NCBI GenBank assembly: GCA_000437675.1
Contig: FR901787.1
Coordinates: forward strand, 41,668 to 66,306
Length of the DNA stretch: 24,639 bases
Direction of reading: 5' to 3'
Origin: Prevotella sp. CAG:891
GTDB taxonomy: Bacteria; Bacteroidota; Bacteroidia; Bacteroidales; Bacteroidaceae
Of this stretch, positions 9,247 to 15,726 are shown one piece after another. Made by a program: the position numbers and the translations under genes. Within the stretch, counting starts at the first letter, position 1, and each line of letters starts with the position of its first letter. Below the pieces are notes generated by a model. The model saw only the letters and a program-made list of their open reading frames with translations, was not told the DNA's origin and did not search any database.

Positions 9247-9381
9247 TAACATTTTTCTCAAAATCGAAACAATGTATCAAAAATATTTTTCTCTTTACGT
9301 CCTCTAATTATTAGTTTCTGACAGCCACGAGTGAATAAATGAAGTTGCTCTGTAAGGATCGGAAGTATATAATCAAGAATA

Positions 9382-9413
9382 AGGCCGCTTTGTATTAGAT
9401 ACAATCGCGGCCT
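9382..9413 (-). terminator. Terminator hairpin after clpX
   Basis: AGGCCGC (9382-9388) pairs with GCGGCCT (9407-9413), with an inner TTGTAT/ATACAA extension, giving a long GC-based hairpin. The following - strand sequence is only moderately T-rich. It separates clpX from the recQ promoter. Confidence 0.7.
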
Positions 9414-9493
9414 ATATTTTAAATTGATAGGGTATTTGCTCGAAGTTTGGTATTCCAGGCTTCTTGCTAATTATTCATGGTTATGCTCGAAAC

Positions 9494-10741
9494 TTAAAGT
9501 TTGTCACTTTTTTCCATTTGTTCTGCAGCATATTCCTTGCTAACAGTAAATGATTTTTGTTTCGAAGATGGCATTTCAAACATGGCGTCCATCATAATGC
9601 TTTCAACAATTGAGCGCAAGCCTCGTGCGCCAAGCTTAAACTCAACCGCTTTATCTACTATATATTCTAACGCTTCGGGAGTAAAGTTCAGCTTTACACC
9701 ATCCATGTCAAAAAGTTTAGTATATTGTCTTACGATAGAGTTTTTCGGTTCGGTCAAGATTTTGCTCAACGCATTCTTATCTAACGGATTAAGATAAGTC
9801 AATACCGGAAGACGACCAATGATTTCAGGAATCAAACCAAATGATTTCAAATCTTGAGGTTCAATGTACTGCATCAGATTTTTGGGGTCAATTTTCTTGG
9901 CATTTTGAACCGAGTTATAGCCAACGGTATGTGTATTGAGTCGCTGGGCGATTTTCTTTTCGATACCATCAAAGGCACCTCCACAAATGAATAGTATGTT
10001 GCGTGTGTCAACGTGGATGTAGTCTTGGTCGGGATGCTTACGGCCTCCTTTGGGCGGAACATTGACGATAGAGCCCTCAAGCAGCTTGAGCAACCCTTGC
10101 TGCACACCTTCTCCGCTCACGTCGCGCGTAATAGAGGGGTTATCGGCTTTGCGGGCAATTTTATCTATTTCATCAATAAATACAATGCCTCGTTCAGCGC
10201 GTTCAACATTGAAGTCTGCTACTTGCAACAAACGCGACAAGATGCTTTCAACGTCTTCGCCCACATAGCCAGCTTCTGTAAATACAGTAGCATCAACTAT
10301 TGTAAAAGGAACGTCGAGTAACTTGGCAATCGTTCGTGCCAAAAGCGTTTTGCCGGTACCCGTTGAACCAACCATGATGATGTTTGATTTTTCGATGTCA
10401 ACATCGTCATTGTTGTTTTTTTGTTGTTGGGTTATTCGTTTGTAGTGGTTGTATACAGCAACGCTCAAATAGCGTTTTGCTGCATCCTGACCGATAATGT
10501 ATTGATCGAGGTATTCTTTAATCTCCTTAGGTTTAGGCACTTTCTTCATGTCGAGAGTGGGTGCATCTTTACCACTTTTTGAAGAATCCGTATGCAATAT
10601 CTCAGGAGCATATTCGCTTATCATTTCATAAGCTTTTGCCACACAGTCGGAACAGATAAAGCCTGTTGCTCCAGTAAGCATCATGGGCACCTCGTCTTCC
10701 GTTCTGTTGCACAGTAAACATCTGTTTTTCTTGCTTGCCAT
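9494..10741 (-). CDS. clpX: ATP-dependent Clp protease, ATP-binding subunit ClpX
   Basis: ClpX is the AAA+ unfoldase that recognises substrates and threads them into ClpP. The 415 residues match the family. The N-terminal zinc domain has Cys8, Cys11, Cys30 and Cys33. The AAA+ core shows Walker A GSTGTGKT (125-132), pore-1 loop GYVG (158-161), Walker B DEID (190-193), pore-2 RKH (234-236), and the LIPEIIGRLPV segment near the sensor region. The ClpP-docking loop, IGF in E. coli, appears here as VGY (273-275). The gene starts 28 bases after clpP ends, consistent with one transcript encoding both parts of the ClpXP machine. Confidence 0.98.
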   Translation of the reverse strand: MASKKNRCLLCNRTEDEVPMMLTGATGFICSDCVAKAYEMISEYAPEILHTDSSKSGKDAPTLDMKKVPKPKEIKEYLDQYIIGQDAAKRYLSVAVYNHYKRITQQQKNNNDDVDIEKSNIIMVGSTGTGKTLLARTIAKLLDVPFTIVDATVFTEAGYVGEDVESILSRLLQVADFNVERAERGIVFIDEIDKIARKADNPSITRDVSGEGVQQGLLKLLEGSIVNVPPKGGRKHPDQDYIHVDTRNILFICGGAFDGIEKKIAQRLNTHTVGYNSVQNAKKIDPKNLMQYIEPQDLKSFGLIPEIIGRLPVLTYLNPLDKNALSKILTEPKNSIVRQYTKLFDMDGVKLNFTPEALEYIVDKAVEFKLGARGLRSIVESIMMDAMFEMPSSKQKSFTVSKEYAAEQMEKSDKL

Positions 10742-10769
10742 AAGTTACAATTAGGTGATGACGGTTGTC

Positions 10770-11447
10770 TTATTTTATCTTGCACTTAGGTTCAAAGATT
10801 TTATCAATCATGCCATATTCTTTGGCTTCAGCAGCAGTCATCCAATAGTCTCTGTCGGAGTCTGCCCATACTTTGTCGAACTCAGTGTGTGAGTGATCGG
10901 CAATGATTTGATACAATTCTTTTTTAAGCTTTTGGATTTCGCGTGCAGTAATTTCAATGTCAGAGGCTTGTCCTTGTGCACCCCCCATAGGTTGGTGAAT
11001 CATTACGCGGCTATGAGGTAGGGCAGAGCGCTTACCTTCCTGTCCTGCTACGAGTAACACAGCTGCCATTGATGCTGCCATGCCGGTGCAGATTGTGGCT
11101 ACATCGCTTTGGATAAATTGCATTGTGTCGTAGATACCCAAGCCTGCATAAACAGAACCACCTGGAGAGTTTATGTAGATAGAAATATCCTTGCCAGGAT
11201 CCGTTGAGTCCAGATACAGAAGTTGAGCCTGAAGCGTGTTAGCTGTGTAATCATCAATTTGTGTGCCCAAAAAGATAATTCTGTCCATCATCAAACGTGA
11301 AAACACATCCATTTGTGTCACGTTTAATGTGCGTTCTTCCAAGATATAGGGATTTAAATATTGATTTTGGCTTTTGATAACATCGTCAAGCACCATTGAG
11401 TTGATGCCTGCCTTGGAGGTTGCAAATTTTCTAAAGTCATTCATCAT
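10770..11447 (-). CDS. clpP: ATP-dependent Clp protease, proteolytic subunit ClpP
   Basis: ClpP is the barrel-shaped serine peptidase that degrades substrates delivered by ClpX. The catalytic residues are visible. Numbered from MNDFRKF (ATG at 11444) they are Ser125 in GMAASMAA, His150 in RVMIHQP, and Asp199 in DSDRDYWM. The frame is open to 11546, but the upstream residues (MCILRTLAHYLFIQ...) resemble no ClpP and run through a hairpin. One of the twin ATGs at 11447/11444 is therefore the likely start, giving 224-225 residues. GSVYAGLGIYDTMQF and AQGQASDIEI are classic ClpP segments. A near-match to the -7 consensus (TATATTTTG, about 11468-11476) may give it its own promoter; otherwise it is read from tig. 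Confidence 0.97.
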   Translation of the reverse strand: MMNDFRKFATSKAGINSMVLDDVIKSQNQYLNPYILEERTLNVTQMDVFSRLMMDRIIFLGTQIDDYTANTLQAQLLYLDSTDPGKDISIYINSPGGSVYAGLGIYDTMQFIQSDVATICTGMAASMAAVLLVAGQEGKRSALPHSRVMIHQPMGGAQGQASDIEITAREIQKLKKELYQIIADHSHTEFDKVWADSDRDYWMTAAEAKEYGMIDKIFEPKCKIK

Positions 11448-11514
11448 TATTGCGAAAGTTGAAGTGTTCAAAATATACTTTATCCCTATTAGGGGAGTGA
11501 TACATTGTATAAAC

Positions 11515-11563
11515 AAATAGTGTGCCAATGTGCGCAGAATACACACATTGGCACATCCTATTT
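11515..11563 (-). terminator. Strong hairpin between tig and clpP
   Basis: TGTGCCAATGTG (11521-11532) and CACATTGGCACA (11544-11555) form a perfect 12-bp stem, extended by AAATAG/CTATTT with a 2-nt bulge. On the - strand a modest T-rich stretch follows. It may terminate or attenuate tig transcription before clpP. Confidence 0.6.
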
Positions 11564-11567
11564 CTTA

Positions 11568-11654
11568 ACTAATAGAATCAGCAAAGCGCTATTAGTTGTA
11601 TGTTTCAATGTTACGTTATCTGATATAGACTTTGAATAAACGTTCTATATCGGA
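11568..11654 (-). other. Two further inverted repeats just after the tig stop codon
   Basis: TCTGATATAGA (11619-11629) pairs with TCTATATCGGA (11644-11654) with one G-T wobble, starting a few bases after the tig stop. ACTAATAG (11568-11575) pairs with CTATTAGT (11589-11596). Neither has a good T-tract. They may protect or process the tig 3' end. Confidence 0.45.
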
Positions 11655-11659
11655 TTGTA

Positions 11660-13009
11660 TTATTCAAACATTTTGGCAAAATCCTCAGAAGAAATCGACT
11701 TGTGGTTCAGCGTAACAACTTCTTTGAGTTTTTCAGTAAGTTTCTGGTCAATGCAACGGTCAACCAAGGCGTGAACCTGATTTTCGTTCTTCAACATTTC
11801 CTGAGCATAGTTTTCAAGGTACTCATCGGGAATGTTGTTCATTCCGTACTGAGCGAACTGGAAGCGAGCAGCCTGAATAGCAGTGGCCTTCAGATCCTTG
11901 TCTTCAACCTTGATATCGTTGGCCTTAACCAGCTGTTCCTTAATCAAGTGCCATTTCAGTTCTTCAAGGCTCTTAACGAAGTTGTCTTCAACGTACTTTT
12001 CGTCCTTGTCCTTGTTGTTAGCCTTCATGATGGTCTTCAGCAAGTCTTCGGGGAATTCCAAAGCACCAACCTTTTGTTCCATATAGGCTCTTACGTCCAA
12101 AAGGAATTTGTAGTTGCTATCGTTAATCTGCAAGTCCTTGATGGTCTGCTTAACCTTTTCGCGAGCTTCTTCTTCAGTTTTAACTTCTTCGCCGAATACA
12201 TTGTTGAAGAATTCTTCGTTGAGTTCAGCGGGAACGAAGCGGCTGATTTCGTTGATTTCGAAGTTGAAGTTTCCAGCGTGGTTCTTCACTTCTTCTTTTT
12301 CAATTTTCAGCAGGGCAGCCAATTCAGCTTCGTTAGCTTCGTAAGCAGCGTTGGGGCTGAACGTGATAACCTGATTCTTCTTAGCACCTTCGAAGAGTTT
12401 CTTCTGATCATCGTTCTTGAAGAATGAAGGCATGAGTGAAGCAGTTTCAATGTTTATGCCACCTTCTTTAGCCTGACCTTCTTCGTTAAGTTCAACGAGC
12501 TGACCGCGTACAACGTCACGGTCTGCATATTCTTCAACATCTTCGGGGTGACCAGCCTGCTGACGGAGAGCGTCGAGCTGCTTGGTAACCATTTCGTCGG
12601 CTACTTCGATGTCGTAGAAATCTACGGTATCATTAGCAGAAAGTTCAGCAGTGAATTCAGGAGCCAATGCGATGTCGAAGATGAAGGTGAAATCATCTTG
12701 CTTTTCGATGTCCTGAGGAATTTGCTTCGTGCTGCCGATAGGTTCGCCGAGCATATTGATCTGGTTGCTCTTGATGTAATCGAACAAGCTTTCCTGAAGT
12801 AAGCGGTTTACTTCTTCAGCCTTAGCCTGAACGCCATACATTTTCTTTATAAGAGACATGGGCACTTTGCCTTTACGGAAACCGGGCATTTGTGCCTGCT
12901 GGGCAAAGTTCTTGAGTGCTTTTTCTACTTTGGGCTGGTAGTCAGCTTTTTCCATGTTAATGGTGAGTTCACCGCTAACATTGCTAACCTTGTTAAATTG
13001 AATATTCAT
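11660..13009 (-). CDS. tig: Trigger factor chaperone
   Basis: Trigger factor docks at the ribosome exit tunnel and shields nascent chains. The 449-residue protein carries the ribosome-binding signature GFRKGKVP exactly at residues 43-50. The middle (about 150-255), where E. coli trigger factor has an FKBP-type prolyl isomerase domain, is very divergent, and no FKBP active-site pattern can be recognised. The helical C-terminal arms (about 256-449) are present and rich in Lys/Glu. The ATG at 13009 is clear, and a TAAATTTG -7 element lies 84 bases upstream. It heads the tig-clpP-clpX cluster, an order also common outside Bacteroidetes. Confidence 0.97.
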   Translation of the reverse strand: MNIQFNKVSNVSGELTINMEKADYQPKVEKALKNFAQQAQMPGFRKGKVPMSLIKKMYGVQAKAEEVNRLLQESLFDYIKSNQINMLGEPIGSTKQIPQDIEKQDDFTFIFDIALAPEFTAELSANDTVDFYDIEVADEMVTKQLDALRQQAGHPEDVEEYADRDVVRGQLVELNEEGQAKEGGINIETASLMPSFFKNDDQKKLFEGAKKNQVITFSPNAAYEANEAELAALLKIEKEEVKNHAGNFNFEINEISRFVPAELNEEFFNNVFGEEVKTEEEAREKVKQTIKDLQINDSNYKFLLDVRAYMEQKVGALEFPEDLLKTIMKANNKDKDEKYVEDNFVKSLEELKWHLIKEQLVKANDIKVEDKDLKATAIQAARFQFAQYGMNNIPDEYLENYAQEMLKNENQVHALVDRCIDQKLTEKLKEVVTLNHKSISSEDFAKMFE

Positions 13010-13092
13010 TTTGTACTTACGTTGTTGTTTTTAATCACATTTTGAATGCTAATTATGGATAGATAGGTTGTACCCACATTACTTAGCGGCAG

Positions 13093-13100
13093 CAAATTTA
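13093..13100 (-). promoter_or_regulatory. Bacteroidetes-type -7 element upstream of tig
   Basis: TAAATTTG on the - strand fits TAnnTTTG and lies 84 bases before the tig ATG. As at recQ, a TTTG (13113-13116) sits 12 bases upstream with an A-rich spacer. Confidence 0.5.
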
Positions 13101-13202
13101 ATATTTTTCTTTCAAATTCTTTGGTTTTATGCCGAGAATTTTATTTTCATTGGCTGTCAATAGTTGTTAGCATTCATTTTTAAGCTGTTAAAGCGCAGGG
13201 TT

Positions 13203-14177
13203 TTATTCAACTCGCATATCCTCCGAGGGGTGAAATCCTCTTAAGAAGTCGGTTATCTGCATGCGTTTTTTGCCGGCCAGTTGAATCGTTTCAAGTTTGA
13301 GATAGCCGTCACTTAAAGCTACTTTCAGGAAGGTTTTTCCGTTAGTTATCACGGTTCCCAAAGGTTCAGTGGGCGAATCGTTAAACTCCTTAGTTGCAGC
13401 ATAGATTTTGAGTACACTTTTTTTGCCGTTGCACGTCAGTTCGGTCCAGGCTGCAGGATAGGGCGAAAGGCCGCGCACAAAGTCGTAGGTATATTTAACT
13501 CCTTTGTTCCAATCAATCCGACAAGTTTCCTTGAATATTTTGGGAGCAGGGCGCAGCGGTTCGTCGGTAGTGAGTTCTGATTGCGGGATAGGATGAATAT
13601 TATCCTTTAAAATGTTGTCAACAGTTTCAATGACCAAGTCACTGCCTAAATACATCAACTTATCGTGCACATCTTCTGCATTGTCTGTATCTAAGATAGG
13701 CACAGGAACGCGCTGAATGACACTGCCCGTGTCAATGTCATGATCAAGGAAGAACGTAGTAATGCCGGTTTCAGTGTCGCCATTGATGATTGCCCAGTTA
13801 ATCGGGGCAGCACCGCGGTACTGCGGCAGCAAGGCGGCATGCAAGTTGAACGTACCTAGTCGTGGCATGTTCCAAACCACTTCGGGCAGCATTCTGAAGG
13901 CCACCACAATTTGTAAGTCAGCTTTCAGGTTTCGCAGTTCTTCGATGAAGTCCGGATCTTTCAGTTTGGCCGGTTGCAATACCGGAAGACCATTTGCTAC
14001 AGCATATTGTTTAACGGGTGACGAAGAAAGTTCGTTCTGATGTCGGCCAATGGGCTTGTCAGGCATCGTAATAACACCAACGACGTTATATCCGCCCTCA
14101 ACTAACTTTTTAAGTGGTTCCACCGCGAAGTCGGGTGTACCCATATATACGATTCTCAGAGATTGTTTGTCGCTCAT
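13203..14177 (-). CDS. fmt: Methionyl-tRNA formyltransferase
   Basis: Fmt transfers a formyl group from 10-formyl-tetrahydrofolate to Met-tRNA(fMet) for translation initiation. The protein has 324 residues, about the usual 310-330. The N-terminal Rossmann-like catalytic domain opens with IVYMGTPDFAV. The active-site triad is visible as Asn111 and His113 in FNLHAALLPQYRGAAPINWA and Asp149 in DHDIDTG; the 36-residue spacing between His and Asp equals that of E. coli Fmt. The C-terminal OB-like tRNA-binding domain (about 210-324) is complete. The gene starts 95 bases after menG ends on the same strand and is probably co-transcribed with it. No clear terminator separates it from tig. Confidence 0.97.
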   Translation of the reverse strand: MSDKQSLRIVYMGTPDFAVEPLKKLVEGGYNVVGVITMPDKPIGRHQNELSSSPVKQYAVANGLPVLQPAKLKDPDFIEELRNLKADLQIVVAFRMLPEVVWNMPRLGTFNLHAALLPQYRGAAPINWAIINGDTETGITTFFLDHDIDTGSVIQRVPVPILDTDNAEDVHDKLMYLGSDLVIETVDNILKDNIHPIPQSELTTDEPLRPAPKIFKETCRIDWNKGVKYTYDFVRGLSPYPAAWTELTCNGKKSVLKIYAATKEFNDSPTEPLGTVITNGKTFLKVALSDGYLKLETIQLAGKKRMQITDFLRGFHPSEDMRVE

Positions 14178-14272
14178 GCGTGGTATTCTTTATATGTATA
14201 TAGTCGTTGTGGCAAGTGTGCAATGACAGCACTGTGTCTTTTTAAAGCAACACACCGGCTCGTTTCGCTGTT

Positions 14273-15010
14273 TTATTTCGTGGCAGTATAAAGTGTGCTC
14301 AGTCCGAAAGTAAAACGCTTGAACTTAACATCCGTAAATCCGGCTTTGCTTAAGATGCCTTGCATTTCCTCGCCTTGCGGAAAGGCCTCCATGGTTGCCG
14401 GAAGATAGGTGTATGCTTTATTGTCGCGCGAAATGATTTTGCCCAGCATCGGCATAAACACGTGCGAGTAAAAGTGAAACAACTGCTTCATGGGGAAACT
14501 GTTGGGCGAAGTCAATTCGATAATCACCAATCTGCCACCGGGCTTAAGCACCCTGCACATTTCCTGCAGTCCGCGGTCCAGATTCTCAAAGTTACGTATG
14601 CCGTAAGCCACCATCAGTGCATCGTAAGTATTGTCGGGCAAGTGCAGGTCAAGACAGTCCTCTCTTTGAAAATGAATGATGTCCGATAATCCGGCTTCCG
14701 CCACTTTTTTGCGTCCGACATTCATCATGCCTTCCGATAAGTCGATGCCTAAAAGTTCCTGAGGCTTGAGTTCCTTAGCAGCGAGAATGGCAAAATCGCC
14801 TGTTCCGGTTGCTACATCCAGAATGCGTTGTGGAGCATAAGGGCGCAATGAATCAATGGCCGCTTTTCGCCAATGTTTGTCAATTCCGAACGACAGCGTA
14901 TGATTCAGTAAGTCGTAAGAGTGGGCAATGCTATCGAACATTTGTCTCACTTGTTCTCCTTTACTGCCATTATTACCGTAAGGTTTTATTCGTTCTTGTT
15001 TGTAACTCAT
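14273..15010 (-). CDS. menG: Demethylmenaquinone methyltransferase (UbiE/MenG)
   Basis: This enzyme performs the SAM-dependent C-methylation that finishes menaquinone synthesis. Bacteroidetes make menaquinone, not ubiquinone, so MenG is the relevant activity. The 245 residues show the UbiE family start (VRQMFDSIAHSYDLLNHTLSFG), SAM motif I LDVATGTGD (64-72), and the motifs DALMVAYGIRNF and EMCRVLKPGGRL. The segment after the SAM fold, SHVFMPMLGKIISRD...YTYLPATMEAFP, is a UbiE signature. The ATG at 15010 matches family N-termini. A TAAATTTG element lies about 235 bases upstream, implying a long leader. A small hairpin (GGCAGC/GCTGCC, 15030-15050) sits just before the start codon. fmt follows. 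Confidence 0.96.
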   Translation of the reverse strand: MSYKQERIKPYGNNGSKGEQVRQMFDSIAHSYDLLNHTLSFGIDKHWRKAAIDSLRPYAPQRILDVATGTGDFAILAAKELKPQELLGIDLSEGMMNVGRKKVAEAGLSDIIHFQREDCLDLHLPDNTYDALMVAYGIRNFENLDRGLQEMCRVLKPGGRLVIIELTSPNSFPMKQLFHFYSHVFMPMLGKIISRDNKAYTYLPATMEAFPQGEEMQGILSKAGFTDVKFKRFTFGLSTLYTATK

Positions 15011-15374
15011 AAGTAGGTGTTCTCAAGTAGGCAGCGTTTTACGAGCTGCCACTGGTGTAATGTCTGAAATGAAAGGGATGAAGTGGATGAAATGACAGAG
15101 TCTGACCGGTTAGAAATAAAATAGGTTCATTTTATTCCCACAGTCCGGTTCATGCCACCACATTCTTGACTGCTTGTATCATGCAAATCTTTTTGTCCGG
15201 ATGCCATCAAAATCCCTTTTCAATGAAAGCAAATGCGAAGTTACAAATTTATAATGAATCAGTAGACGCTCAGTCTTAACTTTCCTTTCATCTCCCTTCG
15301 GTAAATGCGTTGTCGAAAAGCATCGCGTAAAGCAGATAATGCGTTTTGTCATCGAATTTGGTATCAATGAAAAA
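15011..15374 (-). other. Leader region of menG without a gene
   Basis: This is about 360 bases with no supported gene. It holds a -7-like element, a purine-rich repetitive stretch around 15064-15095 (GGATGAAGTGGATGAAATGA on the + strand), and the GGCAGC/GCTGCC hairpin at 15030-15050 next to the menG start. Confidence 0.5.
15244..15251 (-). promoter_or_regulatory. Possible -7 element for menG-fmt
   Basis: TAAATTTG on the - strand matches TAnnTTTG and lies downstream of the terminator of the preceding unit. No good TTTG is found at the -33 spacing. Confidence 0.4.
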
Positions 15375-15410
15375 AGGTTCGTTTAGCGGCTGAACCGTCT
15401 AAACGAACCT
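15369..15410 (-). terminator. Intrinsic terminator after the small protein gene
   Basis: AGGTTCGTTTAG (15375-15386) and CTAAACGAACCT (15399-15410) form a perfect 12-bp stem, followed on the - strand by T6. It is a textbook Rho-independent terminator. Confidence 0.9.
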
Positions 15411-15412
15411 AT

Positions 15413-15441
15413 GAAGTCGTCATAAAAGTTTAGACGACTTC
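15413..15441 (-). other. Second hairpin directly upstream of the terminator
   Basis: GAAGTCGTC (15413-15421) pairs with GACGACTTC (15433-15441) around an 11-nt loop. Bases 15428-15436 are also complementary to 15396-15404 inside the terminator, so the two folds could compete. Confidence 0.6.
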
Positions 15442-15477
15442 TATATATGATGTAAGCAGGGCTCTGTGTGTTAGCTT

Positions 15478-15633
15478 CTATTCATCCCAGATGCCTTCTG
15501 ATTTTTGACTGAGTTCCACAAAGCCTCCGTCGGCATGGCTTTCTTCAACTTGAATACCACTGCATGCAATCAGTCCTTCGCATTGGATGTCGACCACCAT
15601 AATTTGTGGTGCTTGATATAATTTTTTGTTCAT
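15478..15633 (-). CDS. Small 51-residue protein of unknown function
   Basis: The frame starts at ATG 15633 and encodes MNKKLYQAPQIMVVDIQC... ending SEGIWDE, then TAG. It has no signal peptide or membrane helix. The N-terminal part (K-K-x-Y-x-A-P-Q-x-x-V-V-x-I-x-x-E-G-L-I-x-C-S-G) resembles, from memory, a pattern seen in many short, unannotated Bacteroidales proteins; the C-terminal half is acidic. It lies 93 bases after the M60 peptidase gene on the same strand and is followed by two hairpins and a terminator, so it probably ends that transcript. Its start context, TTTAAAATATGAAC, is identical to that of the M60 gene. Two cysteines (18 and 25) could be functional. No function is assigned. 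Confidence 0.7.
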   Translation of the reverse strand: MNKKLYQAPQIMVVDIQCEGLIACSGIQVEESHADGGFVELSQKSEGIWDE

Positions 15634-15726
15634 ATTTTAAAAGATAATTTGTTTGAAACGATGACAGTTGCGAACAACAGAATGTCCGCATCTGTCGAAT
15701 TGTGTCAAGAGTTTTACGAACTCAGA

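Noticed and set aside
11448..11546. Extended ClpP N-terminus starting at 11546
   Set aside because: The 33 extra residues resemble no ClpP and overlap a hairpin. The twin ATGs at 11447/11444 fit family N-termini.
11702..12427. 241-residue frame antisense to tig
   Set aside because: It is a shadow of the Glu/Lys-rich tig codons, giving a Phe/Val/Leu-rich product with no family resemblance.
15179..15367. 62-residue frame upstream of menG on the - strand
   Set aside because: It has no recognisable pattern, begins in the T-tail region of the terminator and spans the likely menG promoter.
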